Shown: positions 43,789 to 53,947 of the stretch, one piece after another | Layout of the letters: each line of letters begins with the position of its first letter | Position numbering within the stretch: position 1 is the stretch's first letter | DNA from: Gracilibacillus salinarum | GTDB lineage: Bacteria > Bacillota > Bacilli > Bacillales > Amphibacillaceae | Direction: 5' to 3' | Assembly (NCBI RefSeq): GCF_022919575.1 | Contig: NZ_CP095071.1 | Location: 2,666,001-2,730,000, forward strand | Length of the DNA stretch: 64,000 bases | Position numbers and translations under genes: made by a program | Notes under the pieces: model-generated | The model's input: the letters and a program-made list of their open reading frames with translations, nothing else | Databases searched by the model: none | Told to the model about the DNA's origin: nothing

Positions 43789-46608
43789 TTATACTTTTTC
43801 TGTGAATTCCGTATATAGTCTAGCTGGTATTTCCTGCTCTAATTCAATCGTTACTTGAATAGGTTGCTCTCCTTCATAATCTACCGTATTTCCTTTGCCA
43901 ATGTAAATGAAGGGTTCTGTTTTACTTTTTTCAATATTCTTATACTTTCGCACAAACAAATGTAAATTAATCCCTCGTTCTTGATTAAAAATAATATCTT
44001 TTCCACGATCCGAGGACTGCTTTGTATTATTTTGTGTCTCCCAGTGAAAATATTTCTGATCAATAAACTTATCATTATACTTAATACTATCCTTTATATC
44101 TTCTTCTTTGTGTAAATCGATAAATAGGAAAAACTCACTTCCATTAGCTAGCAAACCCTGTCCCCTAAATGAACTATGAATCTTTCGAAAATTCGATAAT
44201 ATTGCTGTATCCACCATTTTATATTGTTCATAGAGCTTTAAGAAAGGCACGCCATAATATTTATTTTGAAATTCTTTTCTGTATCGGAAAATACCATAGT
44301 GAATAACATCTTCTATGAATTTTCTCATTTGCTCGTTTTCCGTAATCAATCTTTGAAAAAGATCTGATCTCTTTAATATGTGTTTCTCATGCATACATAA
44401 TTTGGGGCGATTGTTGATCTGCACACTATCATAAAAATCTTGATTTAAACATTGGAAAGCATGTAATACACTATCATCATCTACATACTCTATTTCTTTT
44501 TGTATTTCATGTTGAGCTCTTTCTAACGAAATCTCATGATGTGTTAACAAATAACGTAAAATGACAAACTCATAAACTCGCTTTAAAGGTAGCATACTAG
44601 ATAGCTCTTTTAGTACACCTTCGAAACCTTCATTAAACAAAAGTAACTTTAATTGATCATCTTTTTCAACCTTGGCAACAAAACCTAAGTACGTCTTTGC
44701 GTTTTCAATGAATTTAACTGGATCAGGCGAACCATCAAATTTTATATAATCCATCAGGTATAATGGTGCTCTACCACTGTTCATCTTTTTGAACTCAAAA
44801 TATTCTTCCTTTAGATACTTCATCGAATAGAAGTTTTCTTGATCGATTTGAGCTAGGATTCTTTCCTGAGAGATTTCATCAAGTTGTACATGAGTATTAC
44901 CTGGTATATTAGCAAAACCGGTAGATATAGCTACCTTGATACTTTCTTTGTCATAATAGCGATTTCCATTTAAAGCTAAGGCGATTAAGAATGTTTTACT
45001 GTGGTTACCAATGAAATCAAGAACAGTCAAGAAATTCTTTAGTGGATGCTTTCTTAAACCTCTTCCTAGTTGCTGAATAAAAACGATAGGCGAGTTAGTT
45101 GGTCTTAGCATTAGCACAGTGTTGATCGATGGAATGTCTACACCTTCATTAAAAATATCTACGGTAAAGATCACAGTTAATGGATCGTTATCATCTTCTA
45201 ACCTACTAATAAATGTGTTTCGTTTCTCACTGGAATCATTTCCATCTAGAGCAATACTATAATAGCCCCTTTTATTAAACTCTTCTGCCATATAGGTAGC
45301 ATGTTCCCGACTCGCACAAAAACCGATACATTTACGTTTCTCAGAGTCATGACCATAAAACTCCATATTTTCGATAATGAAGTCGATCCGTTCATTCAGC
45401 TTTAACCTTTTTGTAATTTCAGCAACATCATCAATATCCACATCGCTAAGATCAATAGAATCAATATCTGTTACACCAAAATAATGAAATGGTATCACTA
45501 ATTCCTCTTCCAGTGCTTCATGCAATCGAACCTCTAACCCTACATTATTATCAAATAAATCGAATACATTTTCATTATCGGCACGTTCTGGAGTAGCTGT
45601 CATACCTAATGTGAAGCTTGGTTTAAAATGATCCATAACTTTTTGGTAACTCGGGCTTGTAGCATGATGCGCTTCATCATAAACAATATAATCAAAAGTA
45701 GTGGGATCAAATGCTAGATACGATTTAGACATGGTATTAATATTTGCAAACAAATAGTCAGCAACTGTATCTTTATTTGTCCCTGTCAATAAGCCGAATG
45801 TTAGGTTCTCGTTTGGCAGTAGTGCTTCATAGGTTTCTTTTGCTTTACGAAGTATTTCCTCTCTATGTACTAGAAAGAGCAATCGTTTCGGCTTTACCTT
45901 TTTCACATCAAAAGCAGACATATAGGTTTTCCCAGTACCTGTAGCTGCAATGACCAACGCTTTATTTTCGCCAAAGCTTCGCAGCCGTTCTAAATTCTCG
46001 ATAGCTCGTCGTTGCATATTGTTGGGTACAATGTAGCTCCCTTTTTCAGCGACGAATTGCTGCTTCGTTGTCACAATATGTTCAATGCTTTCTAGTAGCT
46101 CTTCATAACGCTTTATAAATTCAACATCTGCAACTGTACTTTGTTCCCATATAGAGTCATATTCTTTTAATACCTGTTTCACAAACTCATCATTATGCTT
46201 AGAGATGATTTCCACGTTCCACTCTACATTACTTTTTAATGCACTTTGCGTTATGTTAGACGAACCAATAATAATTTTATAAAAATCCTTATATTCAAAA
46301 ATATAAGCCTTCGTATGAAAACCTATTTCTCTTTCATCTGTAACAAATACTTTTAGATCAATATTTTCAAATATATTTATTTTCTCTAAAGATTTGGTAT
46401 CCGTAAAATTTAGATAAGTAGAGGTAATGATCTTACCCTTTATTCCTCTTTTATTAGCTTGTTTTAGCGGATCTAAAAGAAGTTGAAGGCCACTGAAATT
46501 AATAAAAGCCACACTGAAATAAAACCGCTCACATTCTTGTATACTTTGTGCTATTTCTTTTAACAGATTTCCAGTATTGTTATTTGTAATTAGTCTTTTG
46601 TCGATCAT
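43789..46608 (-). CDS. PLD-nuclease/DEAD-box helicase/DUF3427 fusion protein
   Basis: 939 residues. An N-terminal phospholipase-D-like domain (HxK: His98/Lys100 in FHTKAYIF, then GSSNIT 115-120) is followed by a superfamily 2 helicase: AATGTGKT 221-228, DEAH 311-314, GMTATPER, and VDIFNEGVDIPSIN...QQLGRGLR. The C-terminal 300 residues are DUF3427-like. Such fusions occur in phage-defence islands as a nuclease-helicase. Last of four leftward genes behind mcrB, mcrC and the HNH gene (47 bases from the latter). Frame intact and AAGGAG upstream. Confidence 0.85.
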   Translation of the reverse strand: MIDKRLITNNNTGNLLKEIAQSIQECERFYFSVAFINFSGLQLLLDPLKQANKRGIKGKIITSTYLNFTDTKSLEKINIFENIDLKVFVTDEREIGFHTKAYIFEYKDFYKIIIGSSNITQSALKSNVEWNVEIISKHNDEFVKQVLKEYDSIWEQSTVADVEFIKRYEELLESIEHIVTTKQQFVAEKGSYIVPNNMQRRAIENLERLRSFGENKALVIAATGTGKTYMSAFDVKKVKPKRLLFLVHREEILRKAKETYEALLPNENLTFGLLTGTNKDTVADYLFANINTMSKSYLAFDPTTFDYIVYDEAHHATSPSYQKVMDHFKPSFTLGMTATPERADNENVFDLFDNNVGLEVRLHEALEEELVIPFHYFGVTDIDSIDLSDVDIDDVAEITKRLKLNERIDFIIENMEFYGHDSEKRKCIGFCASREHATYMAEEFNKRGYYSIALDGNDSSEKRNTFISRLEDDNDPLTVIFTVDIFNEGVDIPSINTVLMLRPTNSPIVFIQQLGRGLRKHPLKNFLTVLDFIGNHSKTFLIALALNGNRYYDKESIKVAISTGFANIPGNTHVQLDEISQERILAQIDQENFYSMKYLKEEYFEFKKMNSGRAPLYLMDYIKFDGSPDPVKFIENAKTYLGFVAKVEKDDQLKLLLFNEGFEGVLKELSSMLPLKRVYEFVILRYLLTHHEISLERAQHEIQKEIEYVDDDSVLHAFQCLNQDFYDSVQINNRPKLCMHEKHILKRSDLFQRLITENEQMRKFIEDVIHYGIFRYRKEFQNKYYGVPFLKLYEQYKMVDTAILSNFRKIHSSFRGQGLLANGSEFFLFIDLHKEEDIKDSIKYNDKFIDQKYFHWETQNNTKQSSDRGKDIIFNQERGINLHLFVRKYKNIEKSKTEPFIYIGKGNTVDYEGEQPIQVTIELEQEIPARLYTEFTEKV

Positions 46609-46655
46609 TGAGACTCTCCTTGTTGTGATTAGAGTTTTTGAAATTTCTTCAAAGC

Positions 46656-47525
46656 TTATATAAAATCCCCAACATCCCCCTTATACACTTCCTTCACATG
46701 CCAATAAATAAATTCTTCCTTCGGCAAATAAATTTGCTGCACCGGCTTATGAATCAATTGCTCATCAAAGCGCTTTACATAATCATAAAACGCCTCATTC
46801 CCCACCGCTTGCTCTGAAACATGTATTCTATAATTCTGTGAAACAGCAAATACACCACGGTCAAATAATTGATGATGCAAAGAGCATAACGCCAATCCAT
46901 TCTCTTCTCTATCAGGACCGCCAATATTGTGCCACTTAATGTGTGCCGCCTCAATACCAATCAGCTGTTGATTAAGCTTTACTTGAAACCCGCATATCGC
47001 ACATTGATGTTGATAGGCACTTAGAACTCTTTCTCTAAATTCAGGATCTCTTTTTCTGCGACGATAATACGTTAATTGTAATCCAGTCGCCTGTAGTATT
47101 TCATTATGTAACGTTTCAGGAAAATGATGCTCTAATAATGTATTAACAATTTGATCAACCAAAGTACCATCTTTTTCTAGAAGCTGATAGATCTCTTCGG
47201 TAAATCCGCCAGATACACCATCGTCTATCAACGCTTTATTAAAGGAACTACTCATAAGTATCGGCTTATCTAATTCCCAAATGCCATCACGTGCTAATCG
47301 GACAAAAGGTTGTTCAGGATGATAAGATTTTCGCTTTGGACCGTATTCTATCAGTAATTCTACTAATTTCGGTCTAGCATCGACGTATAAAAAACGCTTC
47401 TGACATGTTAACTGCCATTGACCTAATGCATATAATATCAGCAGTGGTTTATGCGGGGCACGTTGGTCTCCTTTTTTCCACACTGCTAAATTTGATATGC
47501 GTTGTAATAATTCAGACTTATTGAT
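46656..47525 (-). CDS. SBD-HNH type IV endonuclease (ScoMcrA-like), start codon ATC
   Basis: The C-terminal half is an HNH nuclease: CAICGFQV, IEAAHIKWHNIGGPDREENG, LCSLHHQLFDRG with both zinc cysteine pairs. The N-terminal half (WKKGDQRAPHKPLLILYALG, a typical sulfur-binding-domain opening) matches endonucleases that recognise phosphorothioated DNA. The frame runs up to ATC at 47523-47525, exactly 8 bases after AAGGAGG, giving (I/M)NKSELLQRISNLAVWKKG. No ATG, GTG or TTG is in frame before the internal GTG at 47483, which has no ribosome binding site and would cut off 14 residues. Expression may be very low. Confidence 0.78.
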   Translation of the reverse strand: MNKSELLQRISNLAVWKKGDQRAPHKPLLILYALGQWQLTCQKRFLYVDARPKLVELLIEYGPKRKSYHPEQPFVRLARDGIWELDKPILMSSSFNKALIDDGVSGGFTEEIYQLLEKDGTLVDQIVNTLLEHHFPETLHNEILQATGLQLTYYRRRKRDPEFRERVLSAYQHQCAICGFQVKLNQQLIGIEAAHIKWHNIGGPDREENGLALCSLHHQLFDRGVFAVSQNYRIHVSEQAVGNEAFYDYVKRFDEQLIHKPVQQIYLPKEEFIYWHVKEVYKGDVGDFI

Positions 47526-47601
47526 AGGAAGTACCTCCTTCAGACAGAATTAGAGTATTTTCATAATAATATTAATAAACAAATCACACGCACTTAACCT
47601 A

Positions 47602-48642
47602 CTAGAAGAAAATAATCCTCTTAAGCTTATCCTCAATCTTTTGCCAATTTTGATCAAGATCAATCGATTCAACTCTTATCGTGAATTGATGGATGTCATA
47701 CGCAAAGCTATAGCTTTGGTTAACTCTCGGATATAGCAAAATACCAATTGCTTTATCCTTTCTTTTCTTATAATCATTCTGTAAGTATGCATACAATTGA
47801 TACAGATGGTTGCTTCTTATTTTATCGGACCCATAAAAATTAATTAATCCATGTTGATAGAACTTTGTGTCTATAATGAATTTTTGTTCTTGTAATTCCA
47901 TTGAGATATCGGTCTTCATTATTGGTAATGCCTCGGTGTGCTCACCGACCGCATTCCAATCTAATAGTTCACTTCTAGCTTTTGAACCTGGGAATTCATA
48001 GTAATAAAATTTCTTCACAAACTTTTCAAATAACTGGGCTAATTTCATATGGTCACGAGAGAAGTCACTAAATGATAACTCTTTTTCATCTTCATGTAAT
48101 AACGATTGTTCAAAAATAAATTTACAAACGGAAATAATAAATTTGTAGTGATAATTATTACGATGAATTTGGACTTCCTTAAACAATGAGGCAGTTAAAC
48201 TCACCTCAGAAATACCCTGAAAATATTTTAATAGCACTTGAATAGCTGCTTGATTTTCCTTACTTAAATTATGATAACGAAGCAATCGTAAAAGGGTAAC
48301 CTTGATAATTTGATTATGTAAGATATCATAGGATAATTCTTCATACTCAATATGAGCTTTACCTCTTTGAAAAGAAAAACTATTTAACGATTCTTTGAAT
48401 TTTACTTTTCCTCTAATGATACCGGATTCCTCTTGAAAATCTTTATACTCTCGATAAAACCCACGTTTAACAAGCGACTGTATCTTATCTATCAAAACAC
48501 GCGCAAGAATATTAATTAGATCCTTTTCATCTTTTTGATTAACCGGGATCATCCTTTTCTCTTGTGGGTGTTCCCATGCATAAACCAACATATAGAATAT
48601 ATTTTTAATAGGGATATTAGATGTACTTCCGTAGGAGTTCAT
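47602..48642 (-). CDS. mcrC: McrC-family subunit of a McrBC restriction system
   Basis: 346 residues, ATG after AGGAGG. N-terminal NIPIKNIFYMLVYAWEH is typical of McrC. The C-terminal nuclease core has the PD-(D/E)xK pattern: KTDISMELQEQKFIIDTKFY, with Asp...Asp-Thr-Lys. McrC cuts DNA when the McrB ring translocates to it. The start overlaps the end of mcrB by 26 bases, so translation is coupled. Intact. Confidence 0.87.
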   Translation of the reverse strand: MNSYGSTSNIPIKNIFYMLVYAWEHPQEKRMIPVNQKDEKDLINILARVLIDKIQSLVKRGFYREYKDFQEESGIIRGKVKFKESLNSFSFQRGKAHIEYEELSYDILHNQIIKVTLLRLLRYHNLSKENQAAIQVLLKYFQGISEVSLTASLFKEVQIHRNNYHYKFIISVCKFIFEQSLLHEDEKELSFSDFSRDHMKLAQLFEKFVKKFYYYEFPGSKARSELLDWNAVGEHTEALPIMKTDISMELQEQKFIIDTKFYQHGLINFYGSDKIRSNHLYQLYAYLQNDYKKRKDKAIGILLYPRVNQSYSFAYDIHQFTIRVESIDLDQNWQKIEDKLKRIIFF

Positions 48643-51100
48643 TTACTTTATCCTCCTGATCAAACCAATATTCGCGGAGTAAGGGTTCTATTTCCATTCG
48701 AATTACTCGTTCAAACCAGCTACTCTCATCTGTTACTTTTTCATTAGGACAGAAATAACTATGACCAACTTCATATCCTTTGCCTAATTGCATGCTATCA
48801 TTGATGATCTCATTATTTACTTCCTTCATTAAATTACAAATTTCTTGGATAAAACCATGACTAACCCCTTTGGATTGCAAGAACTCATTAAATGTGTCTG
48901 ATTCGAACCCAGGCTCGACGTCAATAAATGCGAATCTCCGTCTTAATGCATAATCTACCATTGCTAATGATCGATCTGCTGTATTCATGGTACCAATAAG
49001 GTATAAATTTTTAGGTATATAGAAACGATCGTCACCTTTCATATAGGTTGTTTGAATACCAAACTCGTTTCCACGTTTATCTTTTTCTATTAGCATCATA
49101 ACTTCACCAAAGATTTTAGATAGATTACCCCGGTTAATTTCATCAATAATAAAATAAAAATTTTCCTCTGGTTTCTTTCTTGCTTTTTCGCAGAAACGAT
49201 AGAAGACACCATTTTGCAAAACAAATTTACCATCACTATTTGGCTTAAAGCCTTGGATAAACTCTTCATATGAGTAAGAAGGGTGAAATTGAATCATTTC
49301 TACATTTTCTGGCCTTTTCTCACCTAAATGATAATATGCTAACCGTTTAGCAACAAATGTTTTCCCAGCTCCTGGTGGTCCTTGCAGGATTATGTTTTGT
49401 TTATAGTCTAGCGCATCTTTTGCATCTTCTATTTTTTCTGAAGACATAAATAGATCCTTTTGAATATCTTCTATACCGTAATCAATTGTTTTAACATTGC
49501 TTTCAATTTGATACTCAGCACTTGGTTCTTTACTAACAATACGTTGCTCCATCTTTTGTAACCATTCAGCATATTCTGAAACATCTGTTAATGTCTTCGT
49601 GTTAATGTTGCTATCCGATATATCCCAGTCACCAGTGGTTATCTATTCTACATCTCGATAGGAATAGTGCTCACCATTTGATTCACTATATTTATAGGGA
49701 GAAGTAATTCTGGCTAAGCCCAAGATTTTACTAGTGCCGTATTTTACATATACAAGATCCCCTTCTTTTATTTCATGCGCAAATTGATAATTGGCAAGTG
49801 CATCATTATGTGGCTGATGTTCATATTCATATATTTTCTTTAACTCATTTTTTATTTCATTCTCAGTATTATAATCCATTAAATTACCTAATTCTCGCCA
49901 TCCAATGGAAATTTGATTGTCTTCTTTAAATTTTGGCCATAGGACCCCATTTTCACCAGCTGCTATCGTCCAATAATTTATTTCCGATTCTAACTCATCT
50001 TCTTCACCTTGTGCTCCTTGAACATTTTCATAAATAAAACTAAAAAATTGATCAACTTCAAACAATAACGGCAGGTCCGTTTGCTTTCCTATAATTTCTA
50101 GATAAAAGTTAGCTACGTTATGTTCTTGTATGGTCTTTTGAAATTTAATGTATCTAACCCCTAAACTGTCACCTCGTTGATAATCGGGATTAATTTCTAA
50201 GACATTCTCTAAAGCTACTCTATCTCGTTGATTATAAAAACAATACTTTTCCGGGAACACACAACCAAGAATTTCACTTACTGCATTTATTCCAATACCG
50301 AATAATTTATACTCTGGATTATTTAAAAACTGATCAATCCGTTTTTCAATAGGTGCTTGGTCTTCACCGTGTAAAAGATACACAAAACTTTCCCGGTACT
50401 TATCAATCGGGGCATTCATATTACCTAGTGCTCTACTTCTCGCAATCGCCATTCTATAAGCATTTACATGTTCACCGATTTTTTGAAAGTCGCTCCATTC
50501 CATAGAGCTTATAAATGAAGGGTCTCGAAAATCCGAAAAATATTGATAGCTTTTATGGATGTATTCAAAATCAGTCTCAAAATGTTCTACATTATTTTTA
50601 TAGAATTCTAAGTATAATTCTAATTTGGATTTATTGACTTTATTGTGTAGTAGTTCAGGAGAATTCCAATACGCCAGTAATAATTGGTATTCCTCTTCCG
50701 TTATTTTATAATTAGTTAACTGTGCAAGACGCATAATTAGAAGGTTTCCCATCTCAGGTAATGCTTTAAGATGATGCCTCAAAATTATTCCACTTTCTTC
50801 ATTTAGTCGGGCTTTGTCAATTTTTAAGTCTACTTTTGGATAAGGGGAATCTGTTTCATAAGGAGCTTTAACAATTTCCCCATGCGCAATAATTCCACCA
50901 GTCCCCTTCTCTCCTCCATCAGATCGCCAAATGAAGATTTTGTCACCTACCCCCATTTCGGGTTCATGATGTTTTTGTCGAACGCTCCAATCAATTACTT
51001 TACCACTTTCCACGTACTCATTAATATTATGAATGTCAGGGAAACGATCCTCATCTATAAAGAAACGTTTTGGATTACCTTGGAATATCCAATAGTTCAT
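48617..51100 (-). pseudogene. mcrB: Tandem EVE-McrB GTPase, interrupted by an in-frame amber codon
   Basis: One frame from ATG 51100 (AAAGGA 8 bases upstream) to 48617, 828 codons, broken only by TAG at 49643-49645 (codon 486). Before it: an EVE-like modified-base reader (MNYWIFQGNPKRFF, IFIWRSDGG), a helical middle, and a second EVE-like domain (INYWTIAAGENG, KEGDLVYVKYGTSKILGLAR). After it the same frame continues ITTGDWDIS, then the McrB AAA+ motor: GPPGAGKT, FIIDEINRGN, GTMNTADRS. The codon before ITTGDW is probably an original TGG. Without readthrough, reader and motor are made apart or the motor not at all; the ATG at 49552 has no good ribosome binding site. Confidence 0.82.
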
Positions 51101-51227
51101 TAATAACATCCTTTCAAAGAAAATAAAAAATACAATTCATTACAAACACTAATTACATATAATACTATTGTACTAAATAATAGAAGACGTAAATAGCATT
51201 AGATCAAAAATATACCGATATACTCAA

Positions 51228-51252
51228 AAAAGGCCGTCACAAACGGCCTTTT
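51228..51252 (-). terminator. Intrinsic terminator
   Basis: AAAAGGCCGT, loop CACAA, ACGGCCTTTT; works on the minus strand after the DUF4352 gene. Confidence 0.85.
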
Positions 51253-51255
51253 CCC

Positions 51256-51861
51256 CTATTCCAACCCAATCTCAATACTCTCCGTCCCCCAAAACCCTGT
51301 CTGAGCCTTAAGAGCAGCCTCTCCCACATTAAAATCCGCCCCAACTTCAAACACAACCGTGCCAGACTTCTCAATCCCAGGATTAAGCTGTGTCAGGAAG
51401 AAATCGGACTCCGGATCGGTATTCATCATCACATTGCCATCTGTTGACGGGTCATATTCTGTACCGTCTGCTGCTAGGAGCTGAAAGAAAGAGGAATCAA
51501 TCGTAATGCTTTCCTTTTTGTCATTTTTGATCGTTACATCAACCATAACAAATTGCCCACTTGTGGTAGCTGGTTCGATAAACTCATTCCCAGCACTTAT
51601 TTCATTCGTCGTATCCACTGAATTTACTGTGAACGACACATCCGCTATCGTCGCTGTATCACCAACACCAGCTCGTTTGACAGCTTCAGACTCAGCCTCT
51701 TCTTCCGCTCCCCTGTCTTCTGTTTCTGCCTTCACTTCAACATCTGCATCGCCCGAGGTTACTTCTACTCCATCGCCTTCACCATCACCCGTATCAAATA
51801 ATGCCCCTAATACAATAAGTCCAATAACAATAATCGCTCCCCATTTTAAAAAACCTTTCAT
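51256..51861 (-). CDS. DUF4352-domain membrane-anchored protein
   Basis: 201 residues. N-terminal membrane anchor (residues 6-22, no lipobox cysteine), acidic linker (25-60, Glu/Asp/Ala), then a DUF4352 immunoglobulin-like beta domain: DVSFTVNSVDTTNEI, GQFVMVDVTIKNDKKESI, SFFQLLAADGTEYDPS, NPGIEKSGTVVFEV. This fold occurs in many exported Bacillota proteins of unknown role. It follows the DUF4064 gene by 16 bases in one operon. Confidence 0.85.
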   Translation of the reverse strand: MKGFLKWGAIIVIGLIVLGALFDTGDGEGDGVEVTSGDADVEVKAETEDRGAEEEAESEAVKRAGVGDTATIADVSFTVNSVDTTNEISAGNEFIEPATTSGQFVMVDVTIKNDKKESITIDSSFFQLLAADGTEYDPSTDGNVMMNTDPESDFFLTQLNPGIEKSGTVVFEVGADFNVGEAALKAQTGFWGTESIEIGLE

Positions 51862-51877
51862 CTCTAATTCCTCCTTT

Positions 51878-52207
51878 TTAGTATGCTTCCTGTTGTTGTG
51901 CTTTCGGTTTCATTCTGAACGCCAGAATTCCTGCAATTAGTAAAAAGATAAATGCAATCGTGAAAAATAAACCATTTGCGTAAAAACCATAAAGTGCAAT
52001 AATCAATAATCCGGCGCCACTGACTTTGTTCCATTTCCAAGCTAAAAACCCTAAGAATATCGCAATGACAGACAGCCAGAACACGGCAGATCCATCATTA
52101 GCCATCGAAGCATCATCGAACAGTGCACCTCCTGCTGTTACCATAAACCCGCTGACAATACCTGATAGCCCACCTAAGATGGATAGTACTGCTACCCAAA
52201 TCTTCAT
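51878..52207 (-). CDS. DUF4064-type membrane protein
   Basis: 109 residues with four hydrophobic helices; the opening VAVLSILGGLSGIVSGFMVT and AGILAFRMKPKAQ near the end fit DUF4064. RBS AGGAGG. First gene of a two-gene operon with the DUF4352 protein; the two families are often neighbours, suggesting a membrane partner. Function unknown. Confidence 0.78.
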   Translation of the reverse strand: MKIWVAVLSILGGLSGIVSGFMVTAGGALFDDASMANDGSAVFWLSVIAIFLGFLAWKWNKVSGAGLLIIALYGFYANGLFFTIAFIFLLIAGILAFRMKPKAQQQEAY

Positions 52208-52232
52208 TTACATCTCCTCCTCATGAATTTTT

Positions 52233-52640
52233 TTAATCAGTAAACTGTTGCAATCCAAGAATGCGTTCGATTTGATACTCAAAATGCTTAAGAGATAGAA
52301 TTTTTCTATGTGTATCTGTCCCTTCTTCTGCTGAATCTCCGAGGTTATGGGTCACCTCTTTCACAAATCCATCTTGATATATAATGGAAATAAAGCACCA
52401 CGGTTGATCTGTCTGAAACGTCTTACAAACGGGATAGATGAAGTCACGGAAATCAAAGGCTTGTTGCAGCTGATCTAGTTGGATCATTTGCTGCTGATTC
52501 ACCTCAAATTGAGTCTTTCCATGATGCTTGTTATACAAGCTATTCGCTATTTCAGCACTGCCATCCTGATGGACAACGACATCCACTCCCGCATGCATTT
52601 CTGGATGAACCATTCGTGAGTATACCAATTTTTCAAACAT
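52233..52640 (-). CDS. Unknown soluble protein
   Basis: I start it at ATG 52640 (MFEKLVYSRMVHPEMHAGVD), since the frame's earlier codons sit across the AAAAGGGG ribosome binding site. 135 residues, no membrane segment, mixed alpha/beta composition with paired Gln stretches (VNQQQMIQLDQLQQ). I do not recognise it. It is 26 bases upstream of the DUF4064 gene on the same strand and could be the first gene of that operon. Confidence 0.6.
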   Translation of the reverse strand: MFEKLVYSRMVHPEMHAGVDVVVHQDGSAEIANSLYNKHHGKTQFEVNQQQMIQLDQLQQAFDFRDFIYPVCKTFQTDQPWCFISIIYQDGFVKEVTHNLGDSAEEGTDTHRKILSLKHFEYQIERILGLQQFTD

Positions 52641-52803
52641 GGATTGCATGCCCCTTTTCTTGCGTATTAGCAATACAAATATCAGTATAGGAGCTATTGA
52701 GGTACTATTGATGTCAGTTAGTAAACTTTTTCAAATTTATTGAGACTTTTTGCATGGTGATAATTTGACCAGGCTATCAGGCGGTGCAGAGCGGGATATA
52801 AAA

Positions 52804-52842
52804 AAGCATGCAATCACCCCATATCAAGGGCATTACATGCTT
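52804..52842 (-). terminator. Terminator after the WYL regulator
   Basis: On the minus strand AAGCATG...CATGCTT is followed by TTTTTATATC. Confidence 0.75.
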
Positions 52843-52850
52843 AGATGAAG

Positions 52851-53798
52851 CTATCTTTTATATTGCTGTAACATCTGTTCCACTTCCAACTCAATTTCTT
52901 TTCTTAAATCATCGGGGCCAATGACGGTTGCTTTCGGTCCCATGCCTAGGATCCATCTCTTGATTGAGTGGGAACCATTCAATGTCGCCTTGAATCGTAT
53001 AGCATTATTGGGCAGCTCCTCAATCACTTGATTTTCACTGTAAATCGATTCTTTGACCTGATTGGAGAAAGGTGTCTCAATCACCAGCTCCACTTCCATA
53101 GGTTCCCGGATAAACCCTAGCTGCGGGAACTGCTCACGAATATCGAAATCTGCCGGTATATCATATGTATCCTCCAAGGCTTCGACCTGATGAATACGAA
53201 TAATCTTGAATGTCCGCATATCTAACTTGTGCTCACAATATGCCACACAGTAGATATTCTCATCATATACAACAAAAGCATAGGGATTTATCATGCGCTC
53301 CGTTACTTTATTCGTCGATGCTGCTTCATATGTAATCATCACCTTCTGACGATTGTAGAACGCTTGATATAATTTCTTATAATGCTCTGATTCATTTCCC
53401 ACTTCCGTATTAATCAAATAGTCATTGGCAAAATAGAAATGCTTGCTGCTTAATGACTGATCACGCTGACCTGCCTTGATCTTTTCTAATGCATTACTTA
53501 ATGTCCCGTCCTCTTCAGGCTGTCTGGATATATAAGCTTTGATTGCAATTTGCAGCTCCTGCACTTCGGTAGAATTAAAGTTTCGAATCGGTAGAATCGA
53601 TCTTTTGTCCAAAGAATATCCACCATTTACTCCACGTTCACTCTCTATGTAAATACCGGCCTTTTCTAATTCATCACGGTAATGACGTATCATTCTCGGT
53701 TTCACATCTAGCTCTTTTGCCAAATCATCAATTTTCATCTTTGGCCGCGCCATCAGAATTTGAATCATTTGCAGGCAATTACTTAATTTACTCATCAA
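52851..53798 (-). CDS. WYL-domain transcriptional regulator
   Basis: 315 residues. N-terminal DeoR-type winged HTH (KMKIDDLAKELDVKPRMIRH), then a WYL domain from about 135 (VMITYEAASTNKVTERMINP, FVVYDENIYCVAYC) and a C-terminal WCX-like part (FKATLNGSHSIKRWILGMG). WYL regulators sense nucleotides or damaged DNA and often control defence or stress genes. Nearby candidates are the ImmA/IrrE-type gene and its own gene. Single gene with terminator. Confidence 0.88.
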   Translation of the reverse strand: MMSKLSNCLQMIQILMARPKMKIDDLAKELDVKPRMIRHYRDELEKAGIYIESERGVNGGYSLDKRSILPIRNFNSTEVQELQIAIKAYISRQPEEDGTLSNALEKIKAGQRDQSLSSKHFYFANDYLINTEVGNESEHYKKLYQAFYNRQKVMITYEAASTNKVTERMINPYAFVVYDENIYCVAYCEHKLDMRTFKIIRIHQVEALEDTYDIPADFDIREQFPQLGFIREPMEVELVIETPFSNQVKESIYSENQVIEELPNNAIRFKATLNGSHSIKRWILGMGPKATVIGPDDLRKEIELEVEQMLQQYKR

Positions 53799-53947
53799 AT
53801 ATCTTCCTTTTTTGTTAGAATAATAGCATAGGCTTTAAGTAATTGTAACATTTGATTAGGACTTTTGTCTTTGTAGTTTGGTACATTTGTTGTATTATTC
53901 AATTTTTACCAGTACAATGGATAAATAAGCATAAAGGGCATGATTTC

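Noticed and set aside
49553..49642. mcrB and the EVE gene as two naturally separate genes
   Set aside because: The frame is continuous across the TAG with EVE-domain-like sequence on the far side and no good ribosome binding site before ATG 49552; a nonsense change fits better. Kept open in the finding.
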